Notes: a model not told the origin generated them from the sequence alone. Numbered from the stretch's first letter, positions 33,375-47,795 are shown. The stretch: DNA of 64,000 nucleotides from Strongylocentrotus purpuratus (GCF_000002235.5 NW_022145604.1:29543357-29607356); one strand, 5' to 3'. Program-made: numbers and translations.

Positions 33375-36300
33375 ATCACTGCTGTTTTCAAATGAATCTC
33401 TCTCACGTTCCAAAATATCGTAAACAGTCTCTCATACAACGTACATTTCCATTCTAACATTCTGTCATACTGCATCAGCAACATCCCATCTATGACATAG
33501 GTCTGAAGAAGCTTGCTGCGTACGAACAAAATCTTACCAAAACAGTTAGATTTTCTACTGATTGTAAAGAAAGAACCTCTCATACATGTCCTTTATCTTC
33601 CCTTCCAGATGGGTCAGTTTGAGAGTGTTCTACAGCTGGTCCTGAAGAACATCCCTCGCCCTGCGGCGACCCGCAAGGTCAAATCATCCTCATCCCACCC
33701 ACGGGGGTCCTTGTCGTCTTCACAGTCGGGCGACACCTCCTCCAAGCAACCTCCCGTCTGCTCCACACCCCGCCCCACCAGCCACACGGCATCCCAAGCC
33801 TTCATCACACAAAGAGAAGATGGTGATGATGATGGTGGTGGTGGTGGTGGTGGTAGTGGTGGTGGTGGTGGTGGTGGGATGGGGGATGGTGGTGTAGGGG
33901 AGCATGCTGAGGAAGGGGACAGTCTGGGGTTGGAGGTAGAGCTGAAGGGGGTATGTAAGGAGTACGAGGTCCTGGTCCAGCCCTATGCTGTCTTCGTCCC
34001 CGGTCAAGTGCTACAATCAACAGCCACCCGAAGGAAGTTTACGGTCAGTCCATAATGATAATAAAAGGCATCGTTTAACAATGTTAAATCTGAGACGCAT
34101 GGCCTTACTATTATCAGTGTCTACGATATGGTGTAATAATAAAGCCCTGGAAAAATTGCACTTCAAAATGATCATGAATTGCCTCAAAAAAGTAAAAATC
34201 TTTGAGTGACCGGTTTTACCATACTCATTTCCCCCAATAGACTGTGTTATGAAAACTGTTGGGAAAACGCAAAATTTGATTTTGATTTCCAATCATAAAT
34301 ATCTTGATAATCAGACAGGCGATCGGCTTGTAAAAGTCATGGGATTCCTGAATGACCTAGAGGTTTATAATTATCATTGCAGCGTGAGCTAAGTCCAGGA
34401 TTTTGTTTCAAAATCTGAGACAAAGTCACCCAATCGCCTGAATAGCACATCTGACATTCTGATATGAGGTCCCTATGTCTACACTCAAAGAGCATTGGAA
34501 ATCCATTTCTGCCTGGTGTATGAAGATTGGGGTTAAAAGATTGTTCATATTTACTCAAGGCGGTATGGTAGTATTTCTAGATTTTAGGCATGCAATTGTG
34601 ATAATTCATATCATTATACTCCTATGAGCGATCTGTGATTCAGTGATAGGAAATGATGTCATGGATGTTTTTTTTCTTCTCAGTTATATATTCCAGATGT
34701 AAAACCAAAGCAAATTTCCAGTACTTTCCATCGTCACTCTACAAAGGTGCTGATCGTATGATTTTTCTCAATTGTATATTACAGATGTTAAACTACAGCA
34801 AGTTTCCCATCGTCTTCCATTGGAGCTCTTTGAAGGATAGTCACATTATCGAGGTGCAGACACCCGAGGGTCAGATACCTCCTGAGAGCTCTGTAGAGCT
34901 GGAGATGACCATCATAGGCGGTCATCCAGGACACATTGACCACACCTTACACTGTGTTATTGACCATCAGGAATCCACTGTACCACTCAGGGTCGTAGCT
35001 GATGTCAAGGTGAATGAGCAATTGATGAAATCAATTTCTGTTTCAATTTCGATTTAATTTCCAATTCCAATTCCATTTCAATTCATAAATTTCAATTCCA
35101 TTATAAATTTCAATTCCATTTTCAATTCCATTTTCAATTCCAATCCCATTTCCAATTTCAATTCTATTCCTGTCTTTCAATTCCAATTCCGATTACAATT
35201 TGATAAAAGAATAATTATTGGTGATTTTGATATATGTTTAGGTTGACCAGAGGAGCAACTACTTGACCATTTGACATCTTAGTCATATGGCCAGAGAGTT
35301 ACAGGATGTATCTCTCAAATGTCATTTATTGGTTAAAACTGAAAACTCCCATTTTCAAACATTCAATATTACAACACTCCAGAAATTCATGAAATCCTAT
35401 TTCTATGACTCTCGTACTTCAGGGTCCAGAGGTTTCCATCGAGACGCCATCCCTGGACTTTGGCTTGGTACGTCTTGGTCAGACAGTGAGGAAGCAGTTC
35501 TATCTGACCAACGAGAGTCAGGTCTCTGCTCGATGGAATCTCAAGGAGAGCGAGGAGTTTCTTCTCAAGGATCAACAATCTGGACAGGTATAGAATAAAG
35601 CTTTTTTCAGTCTGCTCTATTAATTCACTCAAATTTGTGTACTCTTATTATGTGTACATTCCTCTCCAAAGTTTTATTTAAAAATATATCTTTAATTACC
35701 TAATATATGCGTACTATAATCCAATCCAATCTAAAAGATATTTGATATAGCGCCTTTTCCTATAAGCATTTTTGATAAAGAAATCTGTTCTGATATGAAT
35801 TTTATGATTAATTAAGATATCTTTCTCTGGGGTACTATCAAATTTACAAAAGGGTATCAGGATTTAATAAAATCTTCATCTTGATAAAAACATTTGTAAT
35901 GATGTGTAATTTGCTACTTGAAATGTGGGTAGTTTGAAATACTTATACCTTTTAAAGACTTAAGGTATTAGGAACAGTGAGATTATGTAGCAAACAATGA
36001 ACTACTCCTGTCTGTAGTTCAGTACTTTCTCTTCAATTTCAAAATGATTAGGATGAGTTTTAAACCACTCATTCTATTGATTCCATTTTCTTGTTTGTTG
36101 CAGAGTGTATCGGAGTTTACCATCACGCCTTCCAGTGGGGAGCTTGGCCCTCTCTTGTCCGTCCTGGTAGAGGTTGTCCTTTCTCCAACCCGCCGTCGGC
36201 AGATAGACTCTGTCATGGAGCTGACTGTAGAGGGTGGCAAAACTAGGTGAGTTGGAAAACCGTTAGAAAAGGAGGTATATTTGTCAGCTACTGTAGATGT

Positions 36301-38031
36301 TTTTTTCCTGGTATTTAAGTGAATTTGTGATCTTTCATTATTGCTCCTTGTTCATTTATCAGAATATTATAACTAGAAAAATAGTACCCATGAACACAAA
36401 GGATGAAATAATATGCCATGAAAATGGCATGGCAGGTACTGATTAAGAGGAGAGGGAACAGGGTGGGGATAATCATCTTTGTTTGGATGGCAGTTTCCCT
36501 TGTGATGTTTATCCCATAAGGGTGATTCTCCAGGTAATGGTAGTCGAGGTATTAGTAGTCCACGAAGCTATGTGTAGTTGTCATAGATTCTCACATTCTT
36601 TATGTCTTTGGTCTGAAAATATTAGTTCAGGTGCTGGTGAAAATTGATTTCTGATCATAGGTCTTATTGAAAGACTTATGGGGCGTTGCAATCGCAATTG
36701 AGTCGCAATTGATTGCAAGTTGCAAAATTTGAAACTGATATTTGCAATCGATTGCAACTCAACTTTCTTGCAACGCCCCACTAGTCTCCTAAATTTCCTA
36801 GGATTTTGTTAGGATTAAAGTTTTAACAATTAAATTGATTTAACTACATCTAGCTTTTATTACCCCCCCCCCCCCTCTTTCTCTCTCTCTTACCAATGGT
36901 GCTTTGCAAGAAAGGTGAGTTGCGATTAATTCATCGCAAGCCTTACCCTTGATTTGGGGGATTAATTTGCAATTCATTGCAACTTTCTTGCAACGCCCCA
37001 TACGTCTGCTGTAAGAAATAACTCTGTGCTCTTTACCTAATCTTCCAATGCCTTTCCTTCCACCCTGTAGGTATGTTGGTGTGTATGGTGAGGTCCAGAG
37101 CCCTCAGGTGTGTGTCCTGGAGAGTACCCTTGAGCTACCTGAGATCTACCAAGGAATCCCTGTTACACACACCGTACAGCTCTTCAATCAGACCATGCTT
37201 CCTGCATCGTACCAGTGGCAACAGGTAAGCACTGCATATAGGGTTCTGAGATGTGATAGTTTTGTTTGTTGGTGTGTATGGTGTGTATCCTAGAGAGTAC
37301 CCTGGAGCTACCTGAGATCTACCAAGGAATCCCTGTCACACACACACCGTACAGCTCTTCAATCAGACTATGCTTCCTGCATCGTACCAGTGGCAACAGG
37401 TAAGCACTGCATATAGGGTTCTGAGATGTGATAGTTTTGTTTATTGGTGTGTATGGTGTGTGTCCTAGAGAGTACCCTGGAGCTACCTGAGATCTACCAA
37501 GGAATCCCTGTCACACACACCGTACAGCTCTTCAATCAGACTATGCTTCCTGCATCGTACCAGTGGCAACAGGTAAGCACTGCATATAGGGTTCTGAGAT
37601 GTGATCGTTTTGTTTGTTGATGTGTATGGTGTGTGTCCTAGAGAGTACCCTGGAGCTACCTGAGATCTACCAAGGAATCCCTGTCACACACACTGTACAG
37701 CTCTTCAATCAGACTATGCTTCCTGCATCGTACCAGTGGCAACAGGTAAGCACTGGCAGGAATAAGACAAAAGCTTCTGAATAATATAAGAGCTTGACAA
37801 CTGAGCGTCTTGGGCCATGTTATACGAAAGAATAGGTTGGAAAATCTTGCACTGACTGGAAGAATCGAGGGGAGGAGGAGTAGGGGTAGAAGGAGGATTC
37901 TGTGGATGAGTAGCTTCAGGAGTGGAATTTCTGAAAGGTGAATTGATCTTGAGGAGAATGGAATTACTTCATAGAATATGGGACAGAGAGTTGTGGCATT
38001 CCATGGTTGCCAACGTCTCTGGACATGGCAC

Positions 38032-38070
<39 letters not shown>

Positions 38071-41000
38071 CACTGCATAGGGTTTTGAGGTGTGATAATA
38101 ACAATATCAACCCCTTTGCCTACATGAGCCGGGTGGCTACTGTATTAAGCCTATAGGAATGAATAAATTGAGTAGTGATAGGGGTCAATAATATTTTGTT
38201 TACCCAGGGAAGCCTCGTTACCATCAATGCTGTTCCTCTTGTTAAGTAATGTAATCAAATCTAATGCACAAATTTTTGTTAACTCCCTCGTTACAAATTA
38301 TTTCATTCACCTGTTACGAATAAGTGTATTTCAATAGTCAGAAAGCGATTTTGCATACATTAACTGTTGCTAGGTATGGCTTAACTATTTTCTTCATCTG
38401 TTACAATCTTCTTGTGCAGCCCAAAGGGAAACAGTCATCAATTTGCTCAGTAACCTTTGACCCAGAGCAAGGCATTCTGGGACCACATGAACAGCTTCCC
38501 GTTTCAGTTACAATTGTTGCCAAAGAACAAGTAAGTGGTACAGAAATAAAAATGTATGTATATATCTACATATGTATATCTGAAAAAAATATAATGTTCT
38601 GTATCAGTCGGATTAAAATGAAGGTGCATTTTAGTGGAGGTCTGATACATATAAGTATATGATGTTGGTCTCTAAACGTGTCACTAATATTACAAGTGAA
38701 ATCTTTGAAATGGCATTGTACAATATATCACAACCTTCCATTCTCTGTTATTTTGGTCAATGATGTAGTGTTCATTCATGTATATCATGTAATACTAGAT
38801 CCATATTTTATAGGAAGGATATCAAATTTGAAAGAAAATTTGATATTAATTAAAACTTGATTTTTTTTCTTCATCACTTATGCAACAGTTTATCCTTGAT
38901 GATAATACAAAAATATGTCTGCTAGGACTGTCAAAAAGGACTCTGTGAACATTACATCTTCTTACACATAATTGTCTCTCTTGCTTTAGGGCCCATTGTC
39001 TGATGTGTGGATACCATGTTTGGTCAGTGGAATGGTCAAGCCTATATTCCTGGCTTTAGTAGGAGATGTCCAGGGACTGAGGGTGACCTACAGGACACCT
39101 GAGGTCAGACCGTCCACTGCACTGGACACAGGAAACAGGTATTGTGATCCTAATCAGAACTTCTTCTCATCCTCTTCACAGTACTCTAATTTTGATTTGT
39201 TTGTTGTAGAGGTGATGTACATGTAGTCGAGCCATTAAAAACACTTGCTTGGTAATTCAGATCCAAACATAAGATATGTACTGTAAACGCAGAAATATTT
39301 GCGTTTTTTGCATTCATTTTCGCTAAGATCGGCAAGCGCAGAGTTTAAAACTCGCAAAAATATAGGCACGACTTCTTACACATGTTTTGAACGGGCTGAA
39401 TTGCATGCAATGCGAATTTAATAACCCGCAAATATGTTTTAGGGTCGCTCAGCGCTGACTATGAATACAGCCATTTACAGTATACCATATATCATCAATA
39501 ATTTGTGCATTTCTCACACATCGGTTGTTACAGCACAGAATTCTCAACAATTTGCAATCTACATGTATCAACTGGATCATTTATCAACTCTCAAAAATTG
39601 CCTTTTTGTAGGTTGACCAAAGCCATAAGTGTAACTTTGTTACTTCCTATAATTATTTCCCCTTCTGATACATTGTAGTTGTGTTATTTTCCTGTAATCA
39701 TCTTACAAAACCCTGGAATTAATTTCCTTTTATCCATCAGGCTATCTGAGGAACCTTCCAAGGACGACGCCCCTCTAGCCCTGGACTTTGGTGATGATGT
39801 AGAGCTAGCGAACACACCCAAAAGACTGGTCTACCTGACCAACCATACAGCCATCCCTGCTCCATTCTCACTCACTGTGGATATGTACTCAGCAGGGAAA
39901 CCCCCTACTCCTCCTCAGACAGATAGACCCACTGCAGACAGTCCCAGGAGGTAAGGATAAGTGGATCACTAATTTTAAAGATTATTTTTTAAAAGGAAAG
40001 TTGTAATGACATTGCCAAATGCAGTTAGTGTCAATTATGTGCTAGATATTTTTATAACACACAGGTGCGATAGCTCAGTCGGTAGAGCAGTCTCGTAATC
40101 CGGTGACCCGGGTTTGAAACCAAGTCGAAGGGCTAGTGCCCTTTGGTAAGGCATTAATCCTGATTACCAGGTCCCTCGGAGTGGACCTAAAGCCATCGGC
40201 CGTCTGGTTGCTTACTTACAAACATTTATGCTTTCTTAGCAGTCAGGTAAAACAAGCCATCAAACCACTACATTGAACAAAGAGAAGAAAATTGTAATGA
40301 AATTACCAAATACAGTCAGTGTGAATTTGTTCTTCATGTGCCGAAAGATACATGTGCTAGATATTTTGACATTCTGTCCATGAATTTTGATGAAATTTAG
40401 GGTAAAAAATTTAAGAAAAAAAGAATTTCAGTTCGTAGTTAAATTACTTTGCAATTTACTCATCATACTTATGCTATACATCTCATGATTGGATTATTCA
40501 TTAAAATATGCACCCAGAGGCCTAGTTATTCATGGGGATATTCTTAAGTTAGAAATCTAACTGTCAAGACTCACGTATGTATCTTCTTCCTGTGTCTGTT
40601 CTTCAATCCAGGCATGGAGCGTTGCTGAGCAGAACAGCGAACCTAGCAGACCCCAGGAGCAAGTCCTTAGCCCAGAGCCAGACGGACAGCATGAAGGCCA
40701 TCCTGAGGGAGGGCCAAGGGGCAGCATTCCTGGTCCAACCCTGCTCAGGGATACTGGAACCGTTCGCCACTCTGGAGGTGGCCGTGACTGCCTATAGCGA
40801 CATGTGGGGGAACTATACAGACCAGCTCAACTGTGAGGTAAGAGATTGTGACATGGAAATAGGGCTACAAGTATATAGTCAAAATGTATCATAGAAGAGA
40901 GTTGTATTCATATCTACTGTAGATGTATTTAACCAATTCAACCCAACAATTTGTGTACATTTTTTGGAGTAAAAAAATGATGCACAAATTGCTGTACATG

Positions 41001-44000
41001 TTTGGACAAGTATGTAAAACAATAATAGAACATTTCAAAGGACCAGTATTGCTATATTGGACAAGCTTCAGACAAGTTTTGGGTCATCAAGTCTGGACAA
41101 GAGAAATTTTGACAAGGAAATACATTAAAAAAAAAACAACATACTAATATGTGTATTACAATGAGTAGATTGTGTCATTTCTTTTGTATTGTTTCTCACC
41201 TGACCCGTGTATCTATTCTAATCACCACAAATTTGAATACAGTCAATCTTGTCTGTTTCAGTCCAAACCAATCCAGGAATTTGTAGAGCACCAATATCTA
41301 GTTACCTAGTTGACTAAAAAAACTGCTGAATAGTGTATGCCGTTCATGATTCAGCAGGGAAAGACTAATAGTTCCATAGCAATGTGGAATAAGTATATCT
41401 TGAGTTAGGTTTTGAAACGATAAGAAATGATAAGATCTATTAGAATGATAAGAAAGTGTCTTTTCTCTTTCCATTAACAGGTATCAAACCTGGAGCCTGT
41501 ATGTATCCCAATCAGCTTGGGTGTGACTGGCTGCCCTCTCAAGTTTCAGATGGCGACCATCAGAGGTCAGATCCCGTTTGTAAGGTTTGGAACCCACATC
41601 TGTGGTGTGCCATCCATCAACAGACCACTCAAGATCATGAATAACAGCCCGTATGGTGAGTTGTCCTTTCTTCTTCTCTCATTTTTGCCATCCTGTTTAC
41701 ATTTAACTTTCTCCATAAGCCTTTATCATTTTCTTTCTTCATTATTTAATCTTTTCACTGCCGTAAGCAATTTAAACATGCCCAAACATGTACATTGTAT
41801 CTAAATGCAAAGAATGTCTTTCTGAATTCTTAAAGATAAACTTGAGTTCTGGTAAAAATAGAAAATGAATTCTCACAGAATCAAACGAAACTTACCGTAC
41901 ACTGAATGTTCGAGATTACAAATAAATGTCATTAGCCAAACAATTTTGGTAGAAAATGTATACTGGCTGAGTAATGAGCATAGAGAGTAGGGAAATGTAG
42001 GTTAGTATAACCCCCGACACCATTTGTGTAGTCCCATATACATCTTTCTGTGTCCATGCTTGTTACTTTACCAAGACTGGGCCAAATTTATTATGATTTT
42101 GATGACTCCAGAACCTTGCAGTACACACCAATACTAACATGCTACACTGTACATGATCATCTTTTTCTGATCCATTCCACACGTATTATAGAGGGCACAA
42201 GTAGCTATAAGTAGTGCAGTGGAGCTTTAAATGTTAGAGATTGTATGTTCAATCTCCAAATACAAAATATAAGCATCCCTCTGGGAACTTCATGCTTACT
42301 TTCAAAAATTTTCTTTGTGAACAGAAATGCGTGTTGACTGGAGGCTCTTCAACCTCATGGAAGACGACCGCAAGTTGATCGACCTTCAGGTCATCTACGG
42401 TGACCCCTTCCCGATCCTTGACCCCAGTGGTGCAGAGGTCATCGCGGAGGACGATGATGATGTCCTGGAGAGTGATCAGAAAGAGGACGGTGACCCTGAG
42501 ACAGGGGAAGAGGCCGCTGGGGGAGGTGGAGGTGGTGGACTGCTGTCTAAGATAGCTGATGATCTCGAGGCGAGTGAGAAGGATAGGCCGAAGGTGCTCA
42601 GCGTCCTTATGAGAGAACATGAAGGCGTACCTGCTGATGGTCCGTTCAGCATCGATATGAAACAGATGGTAAGTGACAGTGGTATAGGTGTACAGGGGGA
42701 TGTTTCACAAAGACTAAGATCGACTTTAAGTTGGACTTAACTATGGCAGGCCATTCATGCCACTGCTTGCTCTCACCATTGGTCTTTCAATTATTATCTT
42801 TCGATAATATTTTTTCCTTCAAATATGAACTATCAAAAAATGTGAATTCTGTAGATTTGTGACCATGATTTGTACGTCCCTTGAGAGACCAATGCCAGTA
42901 AATGGTGAGAGAAAACGATGCCATGAACGGCCTGCCATAGTTAAATCCAACTTAAAGTCGACAAAAAGTTTCTTTCTGGTTTTCAATCCAGGCATTGATA
43001 CGATTTGGAGTATCTGTCTCCTGATTTTCGTTGCTGCCATCATATAGATTGAGAGACCTAGAAATAGCCTTTTGACATGTGCGTCAATAATTGTTTACTT
43101 GTTAATAATGTTTTTACATTGTTCACATTCAGAGATGCCAGTTTTCAGGCAATAGCCTGAATTCAGGCCCTGGCAAGTTATTTTCAGACCATAGTTTAGG
43201 CTTTTTTGTGTACAAAATAGCTGTGATTTTCAGGCCTTCCGATCAATTCTAAATGGCATCCCTGCACATTATATTAGTAAACTATTTGTTTTAATATAAC
43301 GTTTGTCTAGTTTGCATGAAATATGCAAGTCTAGCTGGGATGGAAGCGATAATTTGTCCAGTTTAATTACACAGTGAAACTTGTCTTTAAAGACCACCCA
43401 AGGTAGACAAGAAAAGTGGTCTTTATGGGCAGGTGGTCTTCGTGTACAGTTTCCTTCAGTGCATATTTCAATGAGAAATTATTTTCAAGGGAAACATGAA
43501 ATATGGTCTTTGTGTACCCAAGGGAGACAAGAAAAGTGTTCTTAGTACACAGGTGGTCTTTGTGTACAGGTTCCTTCAGTGCATGTTTCAATGAGAAATC
43601 ATTTTCAAGGGAAACAAGAATGTGGTCTTTGTGTACAGGTGGTCACTAAAGCAGGTTTGACTGTAACTCTCTCTCTTCCCTCTCCTAGGTGATACCCGGC
43701 CGTGGGACGGCAAACATAGTGGCTAGCTTCACACCCGAGGCATGCCATCTACTCAGTCAGAGATCCTCGGACTGTGTCGGTTACGCCCTGGGGTACCTGA
43801 GTCTTGATCAGCCGGAGCTGCGTGGCCAATCAGGAAGCGTGACCCGGGGTCAAGCGTTCGAAGTGCCCCCTCTACGACTTGATTTCACGGCTTATATCAA
43901 GACTGCCTTGTAAGTCTTGTCTCCGAATTTATGTGTAGCACGCAATGTATAGAGGTATTGTGGCTCCATAGAACTGTTGATCAAATGCTAGCTGGAAGTA

Positions 44001-47000
44001 CAGACACAGGAAAGATACATACATGAGTCTTGACATATCCCATAAATCAAGAAGCCTCTTGGTTCATTTTTCAATGAATAAGCCAATCATGAGATTATAT
44101 ACATTTAGTCCGATTATGAAAAGTTAATTGCAAAGAAATAGTATGAACTGACATTCTCTTTTTCATTTGTTTACACTAAATTTCATCCCAAATCATGGAC
44201 AGAATGTCGAAATATCTTGCACATGTCCCTTTTGACACAAGAAGAACAAATTGACACTAGCTGCATTTGGCAATTTTATTACAATTTTCCTCTTTTTTGT
44301 AAATGTTGTGATCCAGTTATCCTTACCTCCTGGGACTGTCTGCAGTAGTCATGTCTTATTGGCAAATTATTAACTGTGATTTGATACTGCTAACCCTGAC
44401 ATAGTAAAATAGAATTGTTGCTTTCAGTTTGCAAAAGCTGTGGGAGTAGGATACGTTCATTATGTGAATGTAGCTGTAATTATGGTCATTACTTTGGTTG
44501 TATCATAATCATCTGTGTGTGGAGCTCAAAGGATGTCACCAGATGTTTGAGTTTTGATTTTGAGAAAAAAAAGAAAAATATTATTACAAATACTTCGCTA
44601 TTCCATCATTTCTATAACTGTTATGTTGCATTCAATCTCACATCCAAATAACATCAGATTGAATATTTAATTCCTTTGGCAGTGTGAGTGTAGAGACGTC
44701 AGAGGAAGAAGGTCTCACCTACCGTACCGCTGCCAGTCAGCTCTTGGACCTGGACCCACCCATCCCACCCACCCCGACCCTCCACGATCGCCCCTCTGTA
44801 CGCCCCTGCTCCCTCCATCCCTGCCACCTCACCAGCCTAACAGCCACCCTCACCAACAACACCCAGACGCCCCTGTCCTTCCAGGCCGTCACCCCACTAC
44901 CCTTCCTGCTTCAGAGGATCGACCCTGTTACGAAGAAGACCAAGAAGGGGACTATTGTTAACGTGAGGTCAGAGGCCACGGAGGCAGGAGTGCTGTATTC
45001 ACTACCGACACAGAAAAACCTGCAGGTAAGATATATTACAGATATCATGTGGCTACAGTATCAAGGCATGATCATATTTCTCTACATGTTGGCAATGAGT
45101 CGGTTGTAGGGAAAACATTACCTTTAACATTAAAATTTCAAGGAATATTAACTTTATGTTCATTTTTGCACCCAATCTGAGTATTATTCTTGTTATAGAT
45201 TAGCTTATAAATTAAATAGATGTAGCGGCCATAGTCATAGAAAATCTCAAATATATATTGTTTCTAAAGTTGAATATTTTCTTAGTATTTAAAGGTAGGT
45301 CGAGAAAATGTACTGGCATGTATAACTGCACATTCTTATCTATGGATTTTACAATATATCTGGGCCCCATCATCCTTGAACTGTTATCTGAATTACTACT
45401 TTTGAGAAAGGGCTGCCTGGCCAATACTGAGATTCATGTGCCTCTACATATCACTAAGCAAGCTAATTTGACTGTTAGTTCTGAGTATATGACTCGTAAT
45501 AGTATTTACTGGTCTGTTCTCTTTTTATACGTCAGGTAAAGCTTGGATTCCAACTGGATCTGGCTTTGATCATGAATAACCTGGAGCAGCTTTGCCTCAA
45601 TGAGAGCAAAGAGGGCGTCCTATTGACCTGCGAGGAAGGGGAACGTAAACTACACATACACAAGGATCTCCTGCTCTGCTACACAAACAGCACAGTCCAG
45701 GTAAGAAATTAGAACAGCAAAACAGAACATCACAAAACAGAACAACACAAAACATAACAACACAACATAAATCAATATATTTGTCCTTCTCTAAAAGGAA
45801 GGTGGATGTATTAATTGAATCTGTTACGATACAAGAGAGTATTACAAATTTTGTTGATGTCTTGTGACATATCAATCATCAGTTCTGTAATTAATTAATT
45901 TCTAGTGAATGTATTGTGGTTTTTTAACAGTAGGCCCAAAACAGCACCATCTATGATGTCCTTCAATCATTTCATGTTCAGTATTCATGTATTAGACAAC
46001 AGATTTTTATCGGTCTACCTGTCAAAGAACCGTCAATTGTTTGCATCCAAGTCGGGTATTGTTAAAGGAGGAGATTTCTCACTCAGAAATGAGGCTTTTG
46101 GTATCATTGTTTTGAACAATCTTTAGAATCAAGCAAGTAATAGAAAACTCCACATTAGGGCAATTCCACGGTAACGGAAGGACACTCAGACAAGATTTTT
46201 GAACTTCAGGTTCATACTAAAAGAACTGTTTTATTAGTATAAGATGTGAAACAGTACAGATATAATACCTATATAAGTGCCTTTAATTCTCCCCCCAAAA
46301 ATTGTCATTATAGTTAAGTAGTTTAAGAATGTGCATATTAATTATCTCGGTAAGGGAAGGACATAAAAATGGACATGGTTTTTCCAGTTAATTAGTGTTT
46401 ATATCCAAACTTTGTGAAGTTGATGAAGCTTTCCACTTGACTGAAACACATTTTGTTCCCCATAGTTTAATACATACTAATAAAACATTTCTTTTAGTAT
46501 GAACCTGAAGTTCAAAAATCTTGTCTGAGTGTCCTTCCGTTACTGTGGAATTGCCCATTAAAGGATCATTTGATTTAGGTACTGTTTGATTGTGTTTTGG
46601 AATTGGCAATGAAATTATATGAGCTCAGATTATAACAGCTACAAATTAACCCATACAAGTTCAGAGTTTCGAAAGGTCTAAATGAATCAGCTTTTCCTCC
46701 TCAAATTGGCATAAATTATTTGTATTTCCCACTCTTTCAGTTTATACAAAGGAAATGTATATTAAATGAATCAAGAAATTGTTACTTTGAACAAGAAAAT
46801 AGTGTTAATAATTTTCACTTGGTGTTGCCAATTTAGAGACTTCAATGATTAATTTTGATAAAACTGCTCTTAGAACTGCACAATGTACTGCAACAGAAAT
46901 AAAAAGTGATAAAATAAAATAAAATGTGACTCTAAAATAAAAGGTGACTCTAAACTGCTACGCTTTAATATGCAAAACCCATGTGAAATACCCCCCCCCC

Positions 47001-47747
47001 CCCACACACACACACACCAATCAATAGATTGAAAGGCTATGGATGGCCTGCTTGTGATGCCCTTAATTCACAATTTGCACTGTATTCCTTTCCAGAAACT
47101 GCCTCTGTATGCCGTGATTGTCCTGCCTTCCATTGAGTTGACCCCCTGGGAGCTGGACTTTGGTGTTTGTCTTGTCGGTCAAGAGAGAAGCTTGAAGGTG
47201 ACCATCAGCAACAGGACGTCCTCGGGATCATACTGGACAGTCTCATATGGTCAGTTTTAGGATTCTCTGTCCATGATTTCATAACATTGTTGCCTTCTCT
47301 CTTTACTTTTGTACCTTATACTTAATGGCATTTATATTCAAAATAAAAGAATCACTTGGAATTATGCATCTTTAAATTAATAAAAACTTTAAGCTTTCAC
47401 AGTGTTGTATGAACAGGAAAATGTCTAAAAGAGCAGAAATTTGGGACTCTATCAAATGTATTTTTCATCAAATTAGAGAGTATTGATTATTCAGAAATTC
47501 CTATTCAGTTTAATTTAATTTTTTGGTTACAATTTAAATTTCATATAACAAGCATTTTCCGTAGACTTTAGCCCAAGTTAACTGTCTATCAAGGTATTGT
47601 CTCCCAGTTCGGGGGTTGTTTGCAACACTTTTCAACACATTTCTGTTTTCTGCCATCCTAGTACACCCTTGCTCGCTAACTCATGTAACCTCAGGGTGGG
47701 TATAATGTATAGAGAGACAGAGACGGAGAGAAATAAGACACATAGGA

Positions 47748-47795
<48 letters not shown>

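Noticed and set aside
33146-33457. Ser/Leu-rich frames over the (CT)n tract; similar ones at 62303-62769 and 63264-63648
   Set aside because: Microsatellite translations with no splice context or homology.
40074-40146. A tRNA gene
   Set aside because: A and B boxes are present, but the acceptor and anticodon arms do not fold as a normal tRNA and the body continues as a SINE.
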